A stretch of DNA of 64,000 nucleotides. Source: Pseudomonas yamanorum. Its GTDB lineage: Bacteria; Pseudomonadota; Gammaproteobacteria; Pseudomonadales; Pseudomonadaceae. A model generated the notes under the pieces. That model was not told where the DNA came from. It did no database searches and was given only the letters and a program-made list of their open reading frames with translations. The stretch's first letter is position 1. Each line of letters opens with the position of its first letter. Below are positions 1 to 7,544 of the stretch, piece after piece. The stretch covers positions 2,170,001-2,234,000 of the forward strand of contig NZ_LT629793.1 of the NCBI RefSeq assembly GCF_900105735.1. The letters run 5' to 3'. The position numbers and the translations under genes are program-made.

Positions 1-1
1 C

Positions 2-262
2 AACTCGCTGTACGAATACCTGGAAAGCATCGGCAAGCCCATCGTGCGCGCCCTGCAACACATCCAGGCGATCAACGCCTCGGACGAGTTCGCAGCCCTG
101 GTTGGCATCGCCCCCGGCACCGCCATGCTGCTGATGACCCGGGTGGGCTACACCGCCGACAACACCCCGATTGAAATCACCGACACCTATTGCCGCAACG
201 ACTACTACGACTTCGTCGCAGAACTGCGCCGCCACGACTATTCCGCTGAACTGCGAATTTAG
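2..262 (+). CDS. GntR-family regulator (NagR-like), C-terminal fragment cut by the window edge
   Basis: The frame is open from base 2 and ends at a TAA, giving the last 86 residues. The segment has features of a UTRA ligand-binding domain of HutC/GntR regulators: a stretch on promoter-independent ligand sensing (GIAPGTAMLLMTRVGYT), then a PIEITDTYCRNDYYDF motif and a short tail typical of the family end. The DNA-binding domain lies outside the window. It sits 10 bases before nagA, so it is probably the local GlcNAc-responsive repressor transcribed with the operon. Family assignment is good; the ligand is inferred from the neighbours. Confidence 0.8.
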   Translation, partial: NSLYEYLESIGKPIVRALQHIQAINASDEFAALVGIAPGTAMLLMTRVGYTADNTPIEITDTYCRNDYYDFVAELRRHDYSAELRI

Positions 263-272
263 AGAACTGCCC

Positions 273-1379
273 ATGTCCGAAGACAACATTCTTACGCCCA
301 ACGGCTGGATTCGCGGCCGCCTGGTGCACCAGCACGGCAAGGTCACTGCCGTTGAAGGCAGCCCGTGCGACCCGGCAGACAACGACCTGCCGTATTTGCT
401 GCCAGGCTTTATCGACCTGCATGTGCACGGCGGTGGCGGCAAAGACATCATGGAAGGCACCGACGCCTTCCACACCATCACTCGCACCCACGTGCGGTTT
501 GGCACCACCTCGCTGCTGGCCACCACCATGACCGCGCCGGTGGACGAAATCACCCGTGTGCTCGGCGAGATCGGCACCTATTGCGAAAACCGCCCAACCG
601 GCACCGCCCGTGTGCTCGGCGTGCACCTGGAAGGCCCCTACATCAATCCGGGAAAACTCGGCGCACAACCGAACTTCGCCCACACCGCCTTGATGGCCGA
701 AGTCGAAGAATACCTGCGCCTGGCGCCGATCCGGGTGATCACCATTGCTCCGGAAATCGCCGGCCATGACGGACTGATCCGCGCCCTCAGCGAACGCGGC
801 GTGCGCATGCAGATCGGACACACCCTGGGCAGCTACGAAGAAGGCGTCGCCGCCCTCGCCGCCGGCGCCACCAGCTTTACCCATTTGTATAACGCCATGA
901 GCCCGCTGCATCACCGTGAGCCCGGCATCGTCGGCGCGGCCCTGGCCCACGCCAAATACGCTGAGCTGATTCCCGACCTGCTGCACGTGCACCCCGGCGC
1001 CATGCGCGTGGCCCTGCGTTCGATCCCGTGCCTGTACTGCGTCACCGATTCCACCGCCGCCGCCGGCATGCCCGACGGTGAATACAAGCTGGGCAGCCAC
1101 ACCGTGACCAAGTGCCTGGGCGGCGTACGCCTGGCCGATGGAACGCTGGCCGGCAGCACCCTGACCATGGACCAGGCACTGCGCAACCTGGTGAAGATCG
1201 GCCTGCCGATCAGCGAAGCCTCACAACGCCTGTCGCAATTTCCTGCGGACTACCTGGGCCTCGAAGAACGCGGTCGCCTGCAGCCCGGCAGCTTTGCCGA
1301 CTGCGTGCGCCTGGACCGCTCCCTGCACCTCACCGACGTAGTGGTCGAAGGAGAAACCATTGACTTCAAAAATGCTTGA
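273..1379 (+). CDS. nagA: N-acetylglucosamine-6-phosphate deacetylase
   Basis: The enzyme removes acetate from GlcNAc-6-phosphate to give glucosamine-6-phosphate in the cytoplasm. The start at 273 gives 368 aa, close to the family length; an in-frame upstream ATG at 171 would overlap the regulator deeply and adds low-complexity sequence. Visible amidohydrolase features are the HVH metal motif near residues 50-52, the HLEGPYINP segment with the metal-binding Glu, QIGHT and THLYNAMSPLHHREPG histidine motifs, and CVTDSTAAAGMPDG holding the catalytic Asp. It overlaps the next gene by 20 bases, which suggests translational coupling. It is the first enzyme after PTS uptake of GlcNAc. Confidence 0.96.
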   Translation: MSEDNILTPNGWIRGRLVHQHGKVTAVEGSPCDPADNDLPYLLPGFIDLHVHGGGGKDIMEGTDAFHTITRTHVRFGTTSLLATTMTAPVDEITRVLGEIGTYCENRPTGTARVLGVHLEGPYINPGKLGAQPNFAHTALMAEVEEYLRLAPIRVITIAPEIAGHDGLIRALSERGVRMQIGHTLGSYEEGVAALAAGATSFTHLYNAMSPLHHREPGIVGAALAHAKYAELIPDLLHVHPGAMRVALRSIPCLYCVTDSTAAAGMPDGEYKLGSHTVTKCLGGVRLADGTLAGSTLTMDQALRNLVKIGLPISEASQRLSQFPADYLGLEERGRLQPGSFADCVRLDRSLHLTDVVVEGETIDFKNA

Positions 1380-2382
1380 AGAGGCCCTGGCCTCCTGCGA
1401 GGCCGTCGAGGCTCAACTGCAACGCCTGGACCCATTGCTGGAGGAAGTCGCCGGCCGCCTGCGTCGCCAGCCGCCGCAAGTGGCAATGACCATTGCTCGC
1501 GGCAGCTCGGACCACGCCGCCAGTTACTTCGCCTACCTGACCATGCAACACCTGGGGATTCCGGTGGCGTCGTTGCCGATGTCGGTGGTGACCATGCTGC
1601 AATCGCCGCTCAAAGTCAGCGGGCAAGTGGCGTTCGGTTTCTCCCAGTCGGGGCAAAGCCCGGACCTGGTCAACAGCCTGCGCCTGCTGCGCAAGCGCGG
1701 CGCCTTGAGCATCTCGATGGTCAACGCCGAAGACTCACCGCTGGAAGCCGCCTGCGAATTCCACGTACCGCTGTGCGCCGGACCGGAACGCAGCGTCGCC
1801 GCCACCAAAAGCTTTATCGCCACCCTGAGCGCCAGCGCCCAATTGATCGGCCACTGGAATCAGGAAGACGAGTTACTTCAAGCCTGTAAGGCATTGCCCG
1901 AAGGCTTGCGTGAAGCCGCCAAGCAAGACTGGAGCGTGGCCATCGAAGCCCTGCGCGGCTGCCAGCAACTGATGGTGATCGGCCGTGGCGCCGGTTTTGC
2001 CATTGCCCAGGAAGCCGCGCTCAAGCTCAAGGAAACCTCGGCGATCCAGGCCGAAGCCTTCAGCAGCGCCGAAGTGCGCCATGGCCCGATGGCCCTGATC
2101 GATGACAACTACCCGCTGCTGGTCTTCGCCCCCCGTGGCGCCGAACAAGCCGGCCTGCTGAGCCTGGCCGCCGACATGCGCCAGCGCGGTGCCCGCGTGT
2201 TGCTGGCCGCTCCCGATGACATCGCCGAACGCGACCTGACCCTGAGCCGCGCCGAACACCCGGCCCTGGACCCGATCCTGGCGATCCAGAGTTTCTACGT
2301 GATGGCTGCCGGTTTGGCAGAGGCCCGGGGCATGGACCCGGACCAACCGCGTCACTTGAGCAAAGTGACCCGTACCCACTGA
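1360..2382 (+). CDS. nagB: SIS-domain glucosamine-6-phosphate deaminase (NagB-II / GlmS-like)
   Basis: This 340-aa protein has two SIS sugar-isomerase domains: IARGSSDHAA and GFSQSGQSPD in the first, GRGAGFAIAQEAALKLKE with SAEVRHGPMALI in the second. It lacks the N-terminal glutaminase domain of GlmS, which in this context points to the NagB-II type of deaminase that converts glucosamine-6-P to fructose-6-P and ammonia. The start is uncertain: TTG at 1360 has AAGGAG at 1348-1353 with proper spacing, while ATG at 1372 is 18 bases from it; TTG is preferred. The gene overlaps nagA. Function follows from the operon; the sequence alone shows only a SIS aldose-ketose isomerase fold. Confidence 0.88.
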   Translation: MTSKMLEEALASCEAVEAQLQRLDPLLEEVAGRLRRQPPQVAMTIARGSSDHAASYFAYLTMQHLGIPVASLPMSVVTMLQSPLKVSGQVAFGFSQSGQSPDLVNSLRLLRKRGALSISMVNAEDSPLEAACEFHVPLCAGPERSVAATKSFIATLSASAQLIGHWNQEDELLQACKALPEGLREAAKQDWSVAIEALRGCQQLMVIGRGAGFAIAQEAALKLKETSAIQAEAFSSAEVRHGPMALIDDNYPLLVFAPRGAEQAGLLSLAADMRQRGARVLLAAPDDIAERDLTLSRAEHPALDPILAIQSFYVMAAGLAEARGMDPDQPRHLSKVTRTH

Positions 2383-2403
2383 GTTGATTGCAGCGATTTC
2401 CTG

Positions 2404-4926
2404 ATGAGTACCGTGCCCATGTCCCACAATAATAAAGACCTTACCCTCAGCGCTCCCCTCAGTGGGCCGGTGCTGACCCTGGGCAACGTTCCCGACGAAG
2501 TGTTCGCCAGTGGCGCCATGGGCGACGGCATTGCCATCGACCCGCTCAACGATTGCCTGCACGCGCCGTGCGACGGCGTGATCATCCACGTCGCCCGCAC
2601 CGGGCACGCGCTGACCATTCGCGCCGATAACGGTGCCGAACTGCTGATGCACGTGGGCATCGACACAGTGGAATTGAATGGCGAAGGCTTTGCGCTGCTG
2701 GTCAAGCAAGGGGCGCGAGTCAGCAAGGGCCAGGCACTGGTGCAGTTTGATCTGGATCTGATTGCGCGGCAGTGCAAAAGCCTGGTCAGCCTGATCATCC
2801 TGACCAACAGCGAGTTGTTTGAGCTACGGCCGATCACCTTGAAAACAGTGAAGGTCGGCGAGCCGCTGCTGCATGTGGTTGCGCGGTTGGCCGGTGCGGC
2901 GAAAGTGATTGATGAGTCTGTCGCCGAAGCCAGCGCGACTATTCGCATCACCCATCGTGGCGGGTTGCACGCGCGCCCTGCCGCCTTGATCCGCAAGACC
3001 GCACAGGCATTCAGCAGCCAGTCGCAGCTGCATTTCGCCGGCAAGTCGGCCTCGTGCGACAGCTTGATCGGCTTGATGGGACTGGGGATTGGTGAGCAGG
3101 ACGAGGTACAGGTCACTTGTCGCGGCAAGGATTGTGAAGCGGCGCTGCAAGCACTGATCGCCGCGCTGTCGGTGGCCGTCAGCGAAGAACATCACGCCCC
3201 AGTGGCCGCAGCCCCGCGACGCGAAAATACCGAAGCCGGGGTGCTGCAGGGCGTCTGCGCAGCACCGGGTTTGGTCTGCGGCCCGCTGTTCCGCCTGAAC
3301 GGAATCGAGCTGCCGGCGGACCCGGGCAACAACGTGCCGGATGAACAATTGCAGCACCTGGACAGTGCCCTGGAACAGGTGCGCAGCGAAATCCGCCACA
3401 CCCTGGACCAGGCCCGCCAGCGCAAGGATGTGGAAGAAGAAGAGATCTTCGCCGCCCACCTGGCATTGCTGGAAGACCCGACGCTGCTGGAAGCCGCCAC
3501 CACCGCCATCGAACATGGCAGTGCCGCCACTCACGCCTGGCGCGATGCAATCCAGGCCCAATGCGCAGTGCTGCTCGCCCTTGGCAAACCACTGTTCGCC
3601 GAACGCGCCAACGACCTGCGGGACTTGCAACAACGCGTGCTGCGGGCGCTGCTGGGCGAGGCCTGGCACTTCGAGTTGCCGGCCGGCGCGATCGTCTCGG
3701 CCCATGAATTGACCCCGTCGGACCTGCTGCAACTGAGCAAGCAAAACGCCGCCGGCATCTGCATGGCCGAAGGCGGCGCGACTTCTCATGTGGCGATTCT
3801 GGCACGGGGCAAAGGCCTGCCGTGTGTGGTCGCGTTGGGCGAGCAAGTGCTGGAGGTGCCACAGGGTCAACGGGTGGTGCTGGACGCCGCCAACGGTCGA
3901 CTGGAACTGACACCGGATGATGCACGCCACGCTCAGGTTCATCAGTTGCGCGATGCACAGAAACTGCGGCGCCAACAACAGCACGCGGAGGCTCAAGGCA
4001 CTGCCAGCACTCAGGATGGCGTGCGAATTGAAGTGGCCGCGAATGTCGCCTCCAGCGCCGAAGCCCAGTTAGCCTTCGAGAATGGCGCCGATGGCGTCGG
4101 CCTGCTGCGTACCGAATTCCTCTTTGTTGATCGCCGCACTGCGCCTGACGAGCAAGAGCAGCGCCAGGCCTACCAGGCCGTGCTGGATGCCTTGGGTGAC
4201 AAGTCCGTGATCATCCGCACCATCGACGTCGGCGGCGACAAGCAACTCGACTACCTGCCGCTGCCGTTCGAGACCAACCCGGTGCTGGGCCTGCGGGGCA
4301 TTCGCATGGCGCAAGTGCGTCCGGAAGTGCTGGACCAGCAACTGCGTGCGCTGCTGCAAGTCTCGCCACTGGAACGCTGCCGGATCCTGCTGCCGATGGT
4401 CAGCGAAGTCGACGAACTGCTGCACATCCGCCAGCGCCTCGATGAACTGTGCGCCGAGCTGGAACTGACCCAGCGCCCGGAGCTGGGCGTGATGATCGAA
4501 GTCCCCGCCGCCGCGCTGATGGCTGAGCAACTGGCCGAGCACGCGGACTTTCTGTCCATCGGCACCAATGACCTGTCCCAGTACACCCTCGCCATGGACC
4601 GCGACCACGCCGGCCTCGCCGCCCGGGTCGATGCCATGCACCCGGCGCTGCTGCGGCTGATCGCCCAGACGTGCATCGGTGCGGCCAAGCATGGGCGCTG
4701 GGTCGGTGTGTGCGGGGCGTTGGCGTCCGACCCGCTGGCCACGCCGGTGCTGATCGGTCTGGGCATCAGCGAGCTGTCCGTCAGCCCGCCGCAAATCGGA
4801 GAAATCAAGGACCGTGTCCGTCACCTGGACGCCGCCCAATGCCGGCAACTGAGCCAAAGCCTGCTTAACCTGAGCAGCGCCAAAGCCGTTCGCCAAGCCT
4901 GTCAACACCACTGGCCGCTGAGCTGA
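2404..4926 (+). CDS. PTS phosphotransfer fusion EIIA-HPr-EI of the GlcNAc system
   Basis: An 840-aa cytoplasmic protein that moves phosphate from PEP to the sugar permease in one chain. Order: glucose-type EIIA (about 1-150, phospho-His 83 in ELLMHVGIDTV), HPr (about 178-265, GLHARPA with His 189 and a Ser in SCDSLIGLM), then EI (about 278-840, phospho-His 462 in GGATSHVAILARGKG, PEP site GTNDLSQYTLAMDR, GVCGALASDP with the catalytic Cys). The permease that follows has EIIC and EIIB but no EIIA, so this protein supplies the missing step. A second ATG at 2419 is a possible start; neither has a strong ribosome-binding site. A paralogue of the same layout is at 13631-16162. Confidence 0.93.
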   Translation: MSTVPMSHNNKDLTLSAPLSGPVLTLGNVPDEVFASGAMGDGIAIDPLNDCLHAPCDGVIIHVARTGHALTIRADNGAELLMHVGIDTVELNGEGFALLVKQGARVSKGQALVQFDLDLIARQCKSLVSLIILTNSELFELRPITLKTVKVGEPLLHVVARLAGAAKVIDESVAEASATIRITHRGGLHARPAALIRKTAQAFSSQSQLHFAGKSASCDSLIGLMGLGIGEQDEVQVTCRGKDCEAALQALIAALSVAVSEEHHAPVAAAPRRENTEAGVLQGVCAAPGLVCGPLFRLNGIELPADPGNNVPDEQLQHLDSALEQVRSEIRHTLDQARQRKDVEEEEIFAAHLALLEDPTLLEAATTAIEHGSAATHAWRDAIQAQCAVLLALGKPLFAERANDLRDLQQRVLRALLGEAWHFELPAGAIVSAHELTPSDLLQLSKQNAAGICMAEGGATSHVAILARGKGLPCVVALGEQVLEVPQGQRVVLDAANGRLELTPDDARHAQVHQLRDAQKLRRQQQHAEAQGTASTQDGVRIEVAANVASSAEAQLAFENGADGVGLLRTEFLFVDRRTAPDEQEQRQAYQAVLDALGDKSVIIRTIDVGGDKQLDYLPLPFETNPVLGLRGIRMAQVRPEVLDQQLRALLQVSPLERCRILLPMVSEVDELLHIRQRLDELCAELELTQRPELGVMIEVPAAALMAEQLAEHADFLSIGTNDLSQYTLAMDRDHAGLAARVDAMHPALLRLIAQTCIGAAKHGRWVGVCGALASDPLATPVLIGLGISELSVSPPQIGEIKDRVRHLDAAQCRQLSQSLLNLSSAKAVRQACQHHWPLS

Positions 4927-4952
4927 AAACAACAAAAATAGGGAGACACGCC

Positions 4953-6659
4953 GTGTATCAACATTTTATCGAAGGGCTGCAACGCCTGGGCCGTGCGCTG
5001 ATGCTGCCGATCGCGATTTTGCCGATCGCCGGCCTCCTGCTGCGACTGGGCGACACCGACTTGCTGAACATCGCGGTGATGCACGACGCCGGGCAGGCGA
5101 TCTTCGCCAACCTGGCGCTGATCTTCGCCATCGGGATTGCCGTGGGTTTTGCCCGCGACAACAACGGCACGGCGGGCCTGGCGGGTGCCATTGGGTACCT
5201 GGTGATGGTCTCCACCCTCAAGGTGATGGACGCCAGCATCAACATGGGCATGCTTGCGGGGATCGCCAGCGGCTTGATGGCCGGTGCGCTGTATAACCGC
5301 TTCAAGGACATCAAACTGCCGGAGTACCTGGCGTTCTTTGGTGGGCGACGGTTTGTACCGATCGTCACCGGGTTCTCGGCGGTGGCGCTGGGGGTGATCT
5401 TTGGTTTGATCTGGCCACCGATCCAGCACGGCATCAACAGCTTCGGCGTACTGCTGATGGAAAGCGGCAGCTTTGGCGCGTTCGTGTTTGGCGTGTTCAA
5501 CCGCCTGCTGATCGTCACCGGCTTGCACCATATCCTCAACAACATGGCCTGGTTTGTGTTCGGCAGCTTCACGGATCCGGTGACCGGCGCGGTAGTGACC
5601 GGCGACCTGACCCGCTACTTTGCCGGCGACCCGAAAGGCGGCCAGTTCATGACCGGCATGTTCCCGGTGATGCTGTTCGGCCTGCCGGCGGCGTGCCTGG
5701 CGATGTACCGCAATGCCCTGCCGGAGCGGCGCAAGATCATGGGCGGGATTTTCCTGTCGATGGCGTTGACCTCGTTCCTGACCGGGGTCACCGAGCCGAT
5801 CGAATTCGCCTTCATGTTCCTCGCGCCATTCCTGTATCTGATCCATGCGCTACTGACCGGCTTGTCGATGGCGGTCACCAACATGCTCAACATTCACCTG
5901 GGCTTTACCTTCTCCGGCGGGTTTATCGACATGGTGCTGGGTTGGGGTAAATCCACCAACGGCTGGCTGGTGTTCCCGGTTGGGCTGGCGTATGCGGTGA
6001 TCTACTACAGCGTGTTCAATTACTGCATCCGTCGCTTCAATTTGAAGACGCCGGGGCGTGAGGATATTCAGGTCGCGCAGGCCGAGGCCATGACCGATAA
6101 CCAGCGGGCCGGAGCTTACATTCGAGCGCTGGGTGGTGCGGAGAATCTGCTGAGTGTAGGTGCTTGCACGACGCGTCTGCGGCTGGACATGGTGGATCGC
6201 AACAAGGCGGTAGATGCCGAGCTGAAAGCACTGGGTGCCATGGCGGTGGTTCGGCCGGGCAATGGCGGAAGTTTGCAGGTAGTGGTCGGGCCGATGGCAG
6301 ACAGCATTGCCGATGAGATTCGCTTGGCGATGCCTTCGTATGTTGCGGCGCCTGCGGTGGTGGTAGCGCCTGTTGAGAAGAGCACACCGGTGAATGTGCA
6401 TGAGGCCGAGAAATGGCTGAGTGCGCTGGGCGGTCGGGCCAATGTCTTGCAACTGGATGCGGTGGCAATGACGCGGCTGCGGGTGGAGCTGGAGGATGGT
6501 TCGGTGTTGTCGGAATCCCAACTGACTGCGCTGGGTTGCCAGGGGGTTAGCCAGCTTGAGAGTGGGGTTTGGCACTTGCTGATTGGTGACAAGGCTTCGG
6601 GGTTGGGTGAGGCGTTGGAGCGGTTGGTCAGTGGCCGTGAGGTTGGGGTAAAAGCCTGA
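4953..6659 (+). CDS. nagE: PTS N-acetylglucosamine permease EIICB with an extra degenerate EIIB domain
   Basis: The GTG start at 4953 is preceded by GGGAG at 4941-4945 and gives 568 aa. Residues 1 to about 360 form the membrane EIIC, with many hydrophobic segments and the GLHHILNNMAW and GVTEPIEFAFMF motifs of the glucose/GlcNAc family. An EIIB domain follows with the phospho-cysteine at 405 in GACTTRLRLD. About 100 residues further on there is a second EIIB-like copy (about 470-560) where AVAMTRLRVE has Ala 505 in place of the cysteine. The protein imports and phosphorylates GlcNAc, using the upstream EIIA-HPr-EI fusion as donor. Transport specificity is inferred from the operon with nagA. 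Confidence 0.93.
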   Translation: MYQHFIEGLQRLGRALMLPIAILPIAGLLLRLGDTDLLNIAVMHDAGQAIFANLALIFAIGIAVGFARDNNGTAGLAGAIGYLVMVSTLKVMDASINMGMLAGIASGLMAGALYNRFKDIKLPEYLAFFGGRRFVPIVTGFSAVALGVIFGLIWPPIQHGINSFGVLLMESGSFGAFVFGVFNRLLIVTGLHHILNNMAWFVFGSFTDPVTGAVVTGDLTRYFAGDPKGGQFMTGMFPVMLFGLPAACLAMYRNALPERRKIMGGIFLSMALTSFLTGVTEPIEFAFMFLAPFLYLIHALLTGLSMAVTNMLNIHLGFTFSGGFIDMVLGWGKSTNGWLVFPVGLAYAVIYYSVFNYCIRRFNLKTPGREDIQVAQAEAMTDNQRAGAYIRALGGAENLLSVGACTTRLRLDMVDRNKAVDAELKALGAMAVVRPGNGGSLQVVVGPMADSIADEIRLAMPSYVAAPAVVVAPVEKSTPVNVHEAEKWLSALGGRANVLQLDAVAMTRLRVELEDGSVLSESQLTALGCQGVSQLESGVWHLLIGDKASGLGEALERLVSGREVGVKA

Positions 6660-6673
6660 ATCTTTACTGAGCA

Positions 6674-6772
6674 TCAGGGCCTCTTCGCGAGCAAGCCCGC
6701 TCCCACATTTTGATCGGTGCCCGTCATGGCAACGCGGTCAAATGTGGGAGCGGGCTTGCTCGCGAATGGCCC
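6674..6772. repeat. REP pair (REPIN) downstream of nagE
   Basis: Two inverted REP copies face each other: GCGAGCAAGCCCGCTCCCAC around 6687-6706 and GTGGGAGCGGGCTTGCTCGC around 6743-6762, separated by about 36 bases. This is the common REP core of fluorescens-group pseudomonads and could fold into a hairpin at the 3' end of the nag transcript. No other gene is present between 6660 and 6786. Confidence 0.9.
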
Positions 6773-6786
6773 TCACAGGCGCCGAA

Positions 6787-7080
6787 TTACTCAGGCTCAG
6801 GCACCTCATACAAGTCCAGTATCCGATCCACCATCATTTGAATCCCCTCCAGCATCCGACAAATCCCCAGCGCCACATCACGGTGAGAACCGTCGACTTC
6901 AAACGCCAGATGAACCTTCAGCGCCTGCACTGAGGCAAGATCCTGAGAGGCGTTGGCCAGCAGGGTTTCGCTATCCAGATTAGGTACAAGGGTGAATAAC
7001 TGATCGGCAGGTTGACTCGTCGCCTGACGGGCTGCAGCTTGAAGCGAGGCTATGGAAGATGAAGTGTTTTCGTTGACCAT
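6787..7080 (-). CDS. Small DUF6124-type protein of unknown function
   Basis: A 97-aa acidic soluble protein without signal peptide or membrane segment. It shows the pattern of a pseudomonad family I recall as DUF6124: a variable N-terminus, LFTLVPNLDSETLLANASQDLASV, then LAFEVDGSHRDVALGI and a helical end. These proteins usually occur alone and have no known activity. It is convergent with nagE across a REP pair and does not seem to belong to an operon. The ATG at 7080 follows a purine-rich stretch. The family name is from memory; function is unknown. Confidence 0.75.
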   Translation of the reverse strand: MVNENTSSSIASLQAAARQATSQPADQLFTLVPNLDSETLLANASQDLASVQALKVHLAFEVDGSHRDVALGICRMLEGIQMMVDRILDLYEVPEPE

Positions 7081-7173
7081 CGTAAAACTCCGAGAAGAAT
7101 ACGCTCCTAGTGATGTTTACGAGCTTGCAGTCCCGGTCACTGAATTGGCAGCGATGAGGCCCTGACAGGCAAC

Positions 7174-7213
7174 AAAAAACCCGCTGACCAAACTGGCCCA
7201 GCGGGTTTCTTGT
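7174..7213 (-). terminator. Intrinsic terminator after the YqfO-like gene
   Basis: AAACCCGCT at 7177-7185 pairs with AGCGGGTTT at 7200-7208. On the minus strand the stem is followed by a run of T, which fits the end of the purL-side gene at 7229. Confidence 0.8.
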
Positions 7214-7228
7214 TTTGCAGCCGACGGA

Positions 7229-7540
7229 TCAAAAATCCGCCAACTGCCATACCTCATACGCCGGTGTCTCATACGGATGGCTCAGTTTCAACGCAGCCAC
7301 GACAGCCACGATCAATTCATCCGCCACCACCAGCTCAACCTTCCATTCTTCAACCACTTCAACCTGCCCTACCTGCCCGATAAACGGCTGGCTGCCGTCC
7401 ATCGCGCGGAATTGGCCCTGGCCCAGTACCTGCCAGGCGCAGCTGTCGTAGTGGCCGATACGCCCGCCGCCGGCTGCGAAGACGGCGGTTTTCACCGTCT
7501 CCACATGGCTGTCGGGCACAAAGAAGCTGAGCTTGTACAC
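7229..7540 (-). CDS. YqfO/NIF3-insert-like (CutA/PII-like) protein
   Basis: A 103-aa protein that begins MYKLSFFVPDSHVETVKTAV and contains GRIGHYDSCAW, EEWKVELVV and a SHPYETPAYEVW end. This matches the stand-alone version of the PII/CutA-like domain inserted in YqfO/NIF3 proteins (COG3323-type). The HPYETPAYE motif is the most conserved part. Its biochemical role is not established. It lies 4 bases downstream of purL on the same strand, so the two are likely cotranscribed, and an intrinsic terminator follows. Confidence 0.8.
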   Translation of the reverse strand: MYKLSFFVPDSHVETVKTAVFAAGGGRIGHYDSCAWQVLGQGQFRAMDGSQPFIGQVGQVEVVEEWKVELVVADELIVAVVAALKLSHPYETPAYEVWQLADF

Positions 7541-7544
7541 CGTC

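Noticed and set aside
171..272. N-terminal extension of nagA by 34 residues
   Set aside because: It overlaps the regulator gene, is threonine-rich and low complexity, and the 273 start fits the family.
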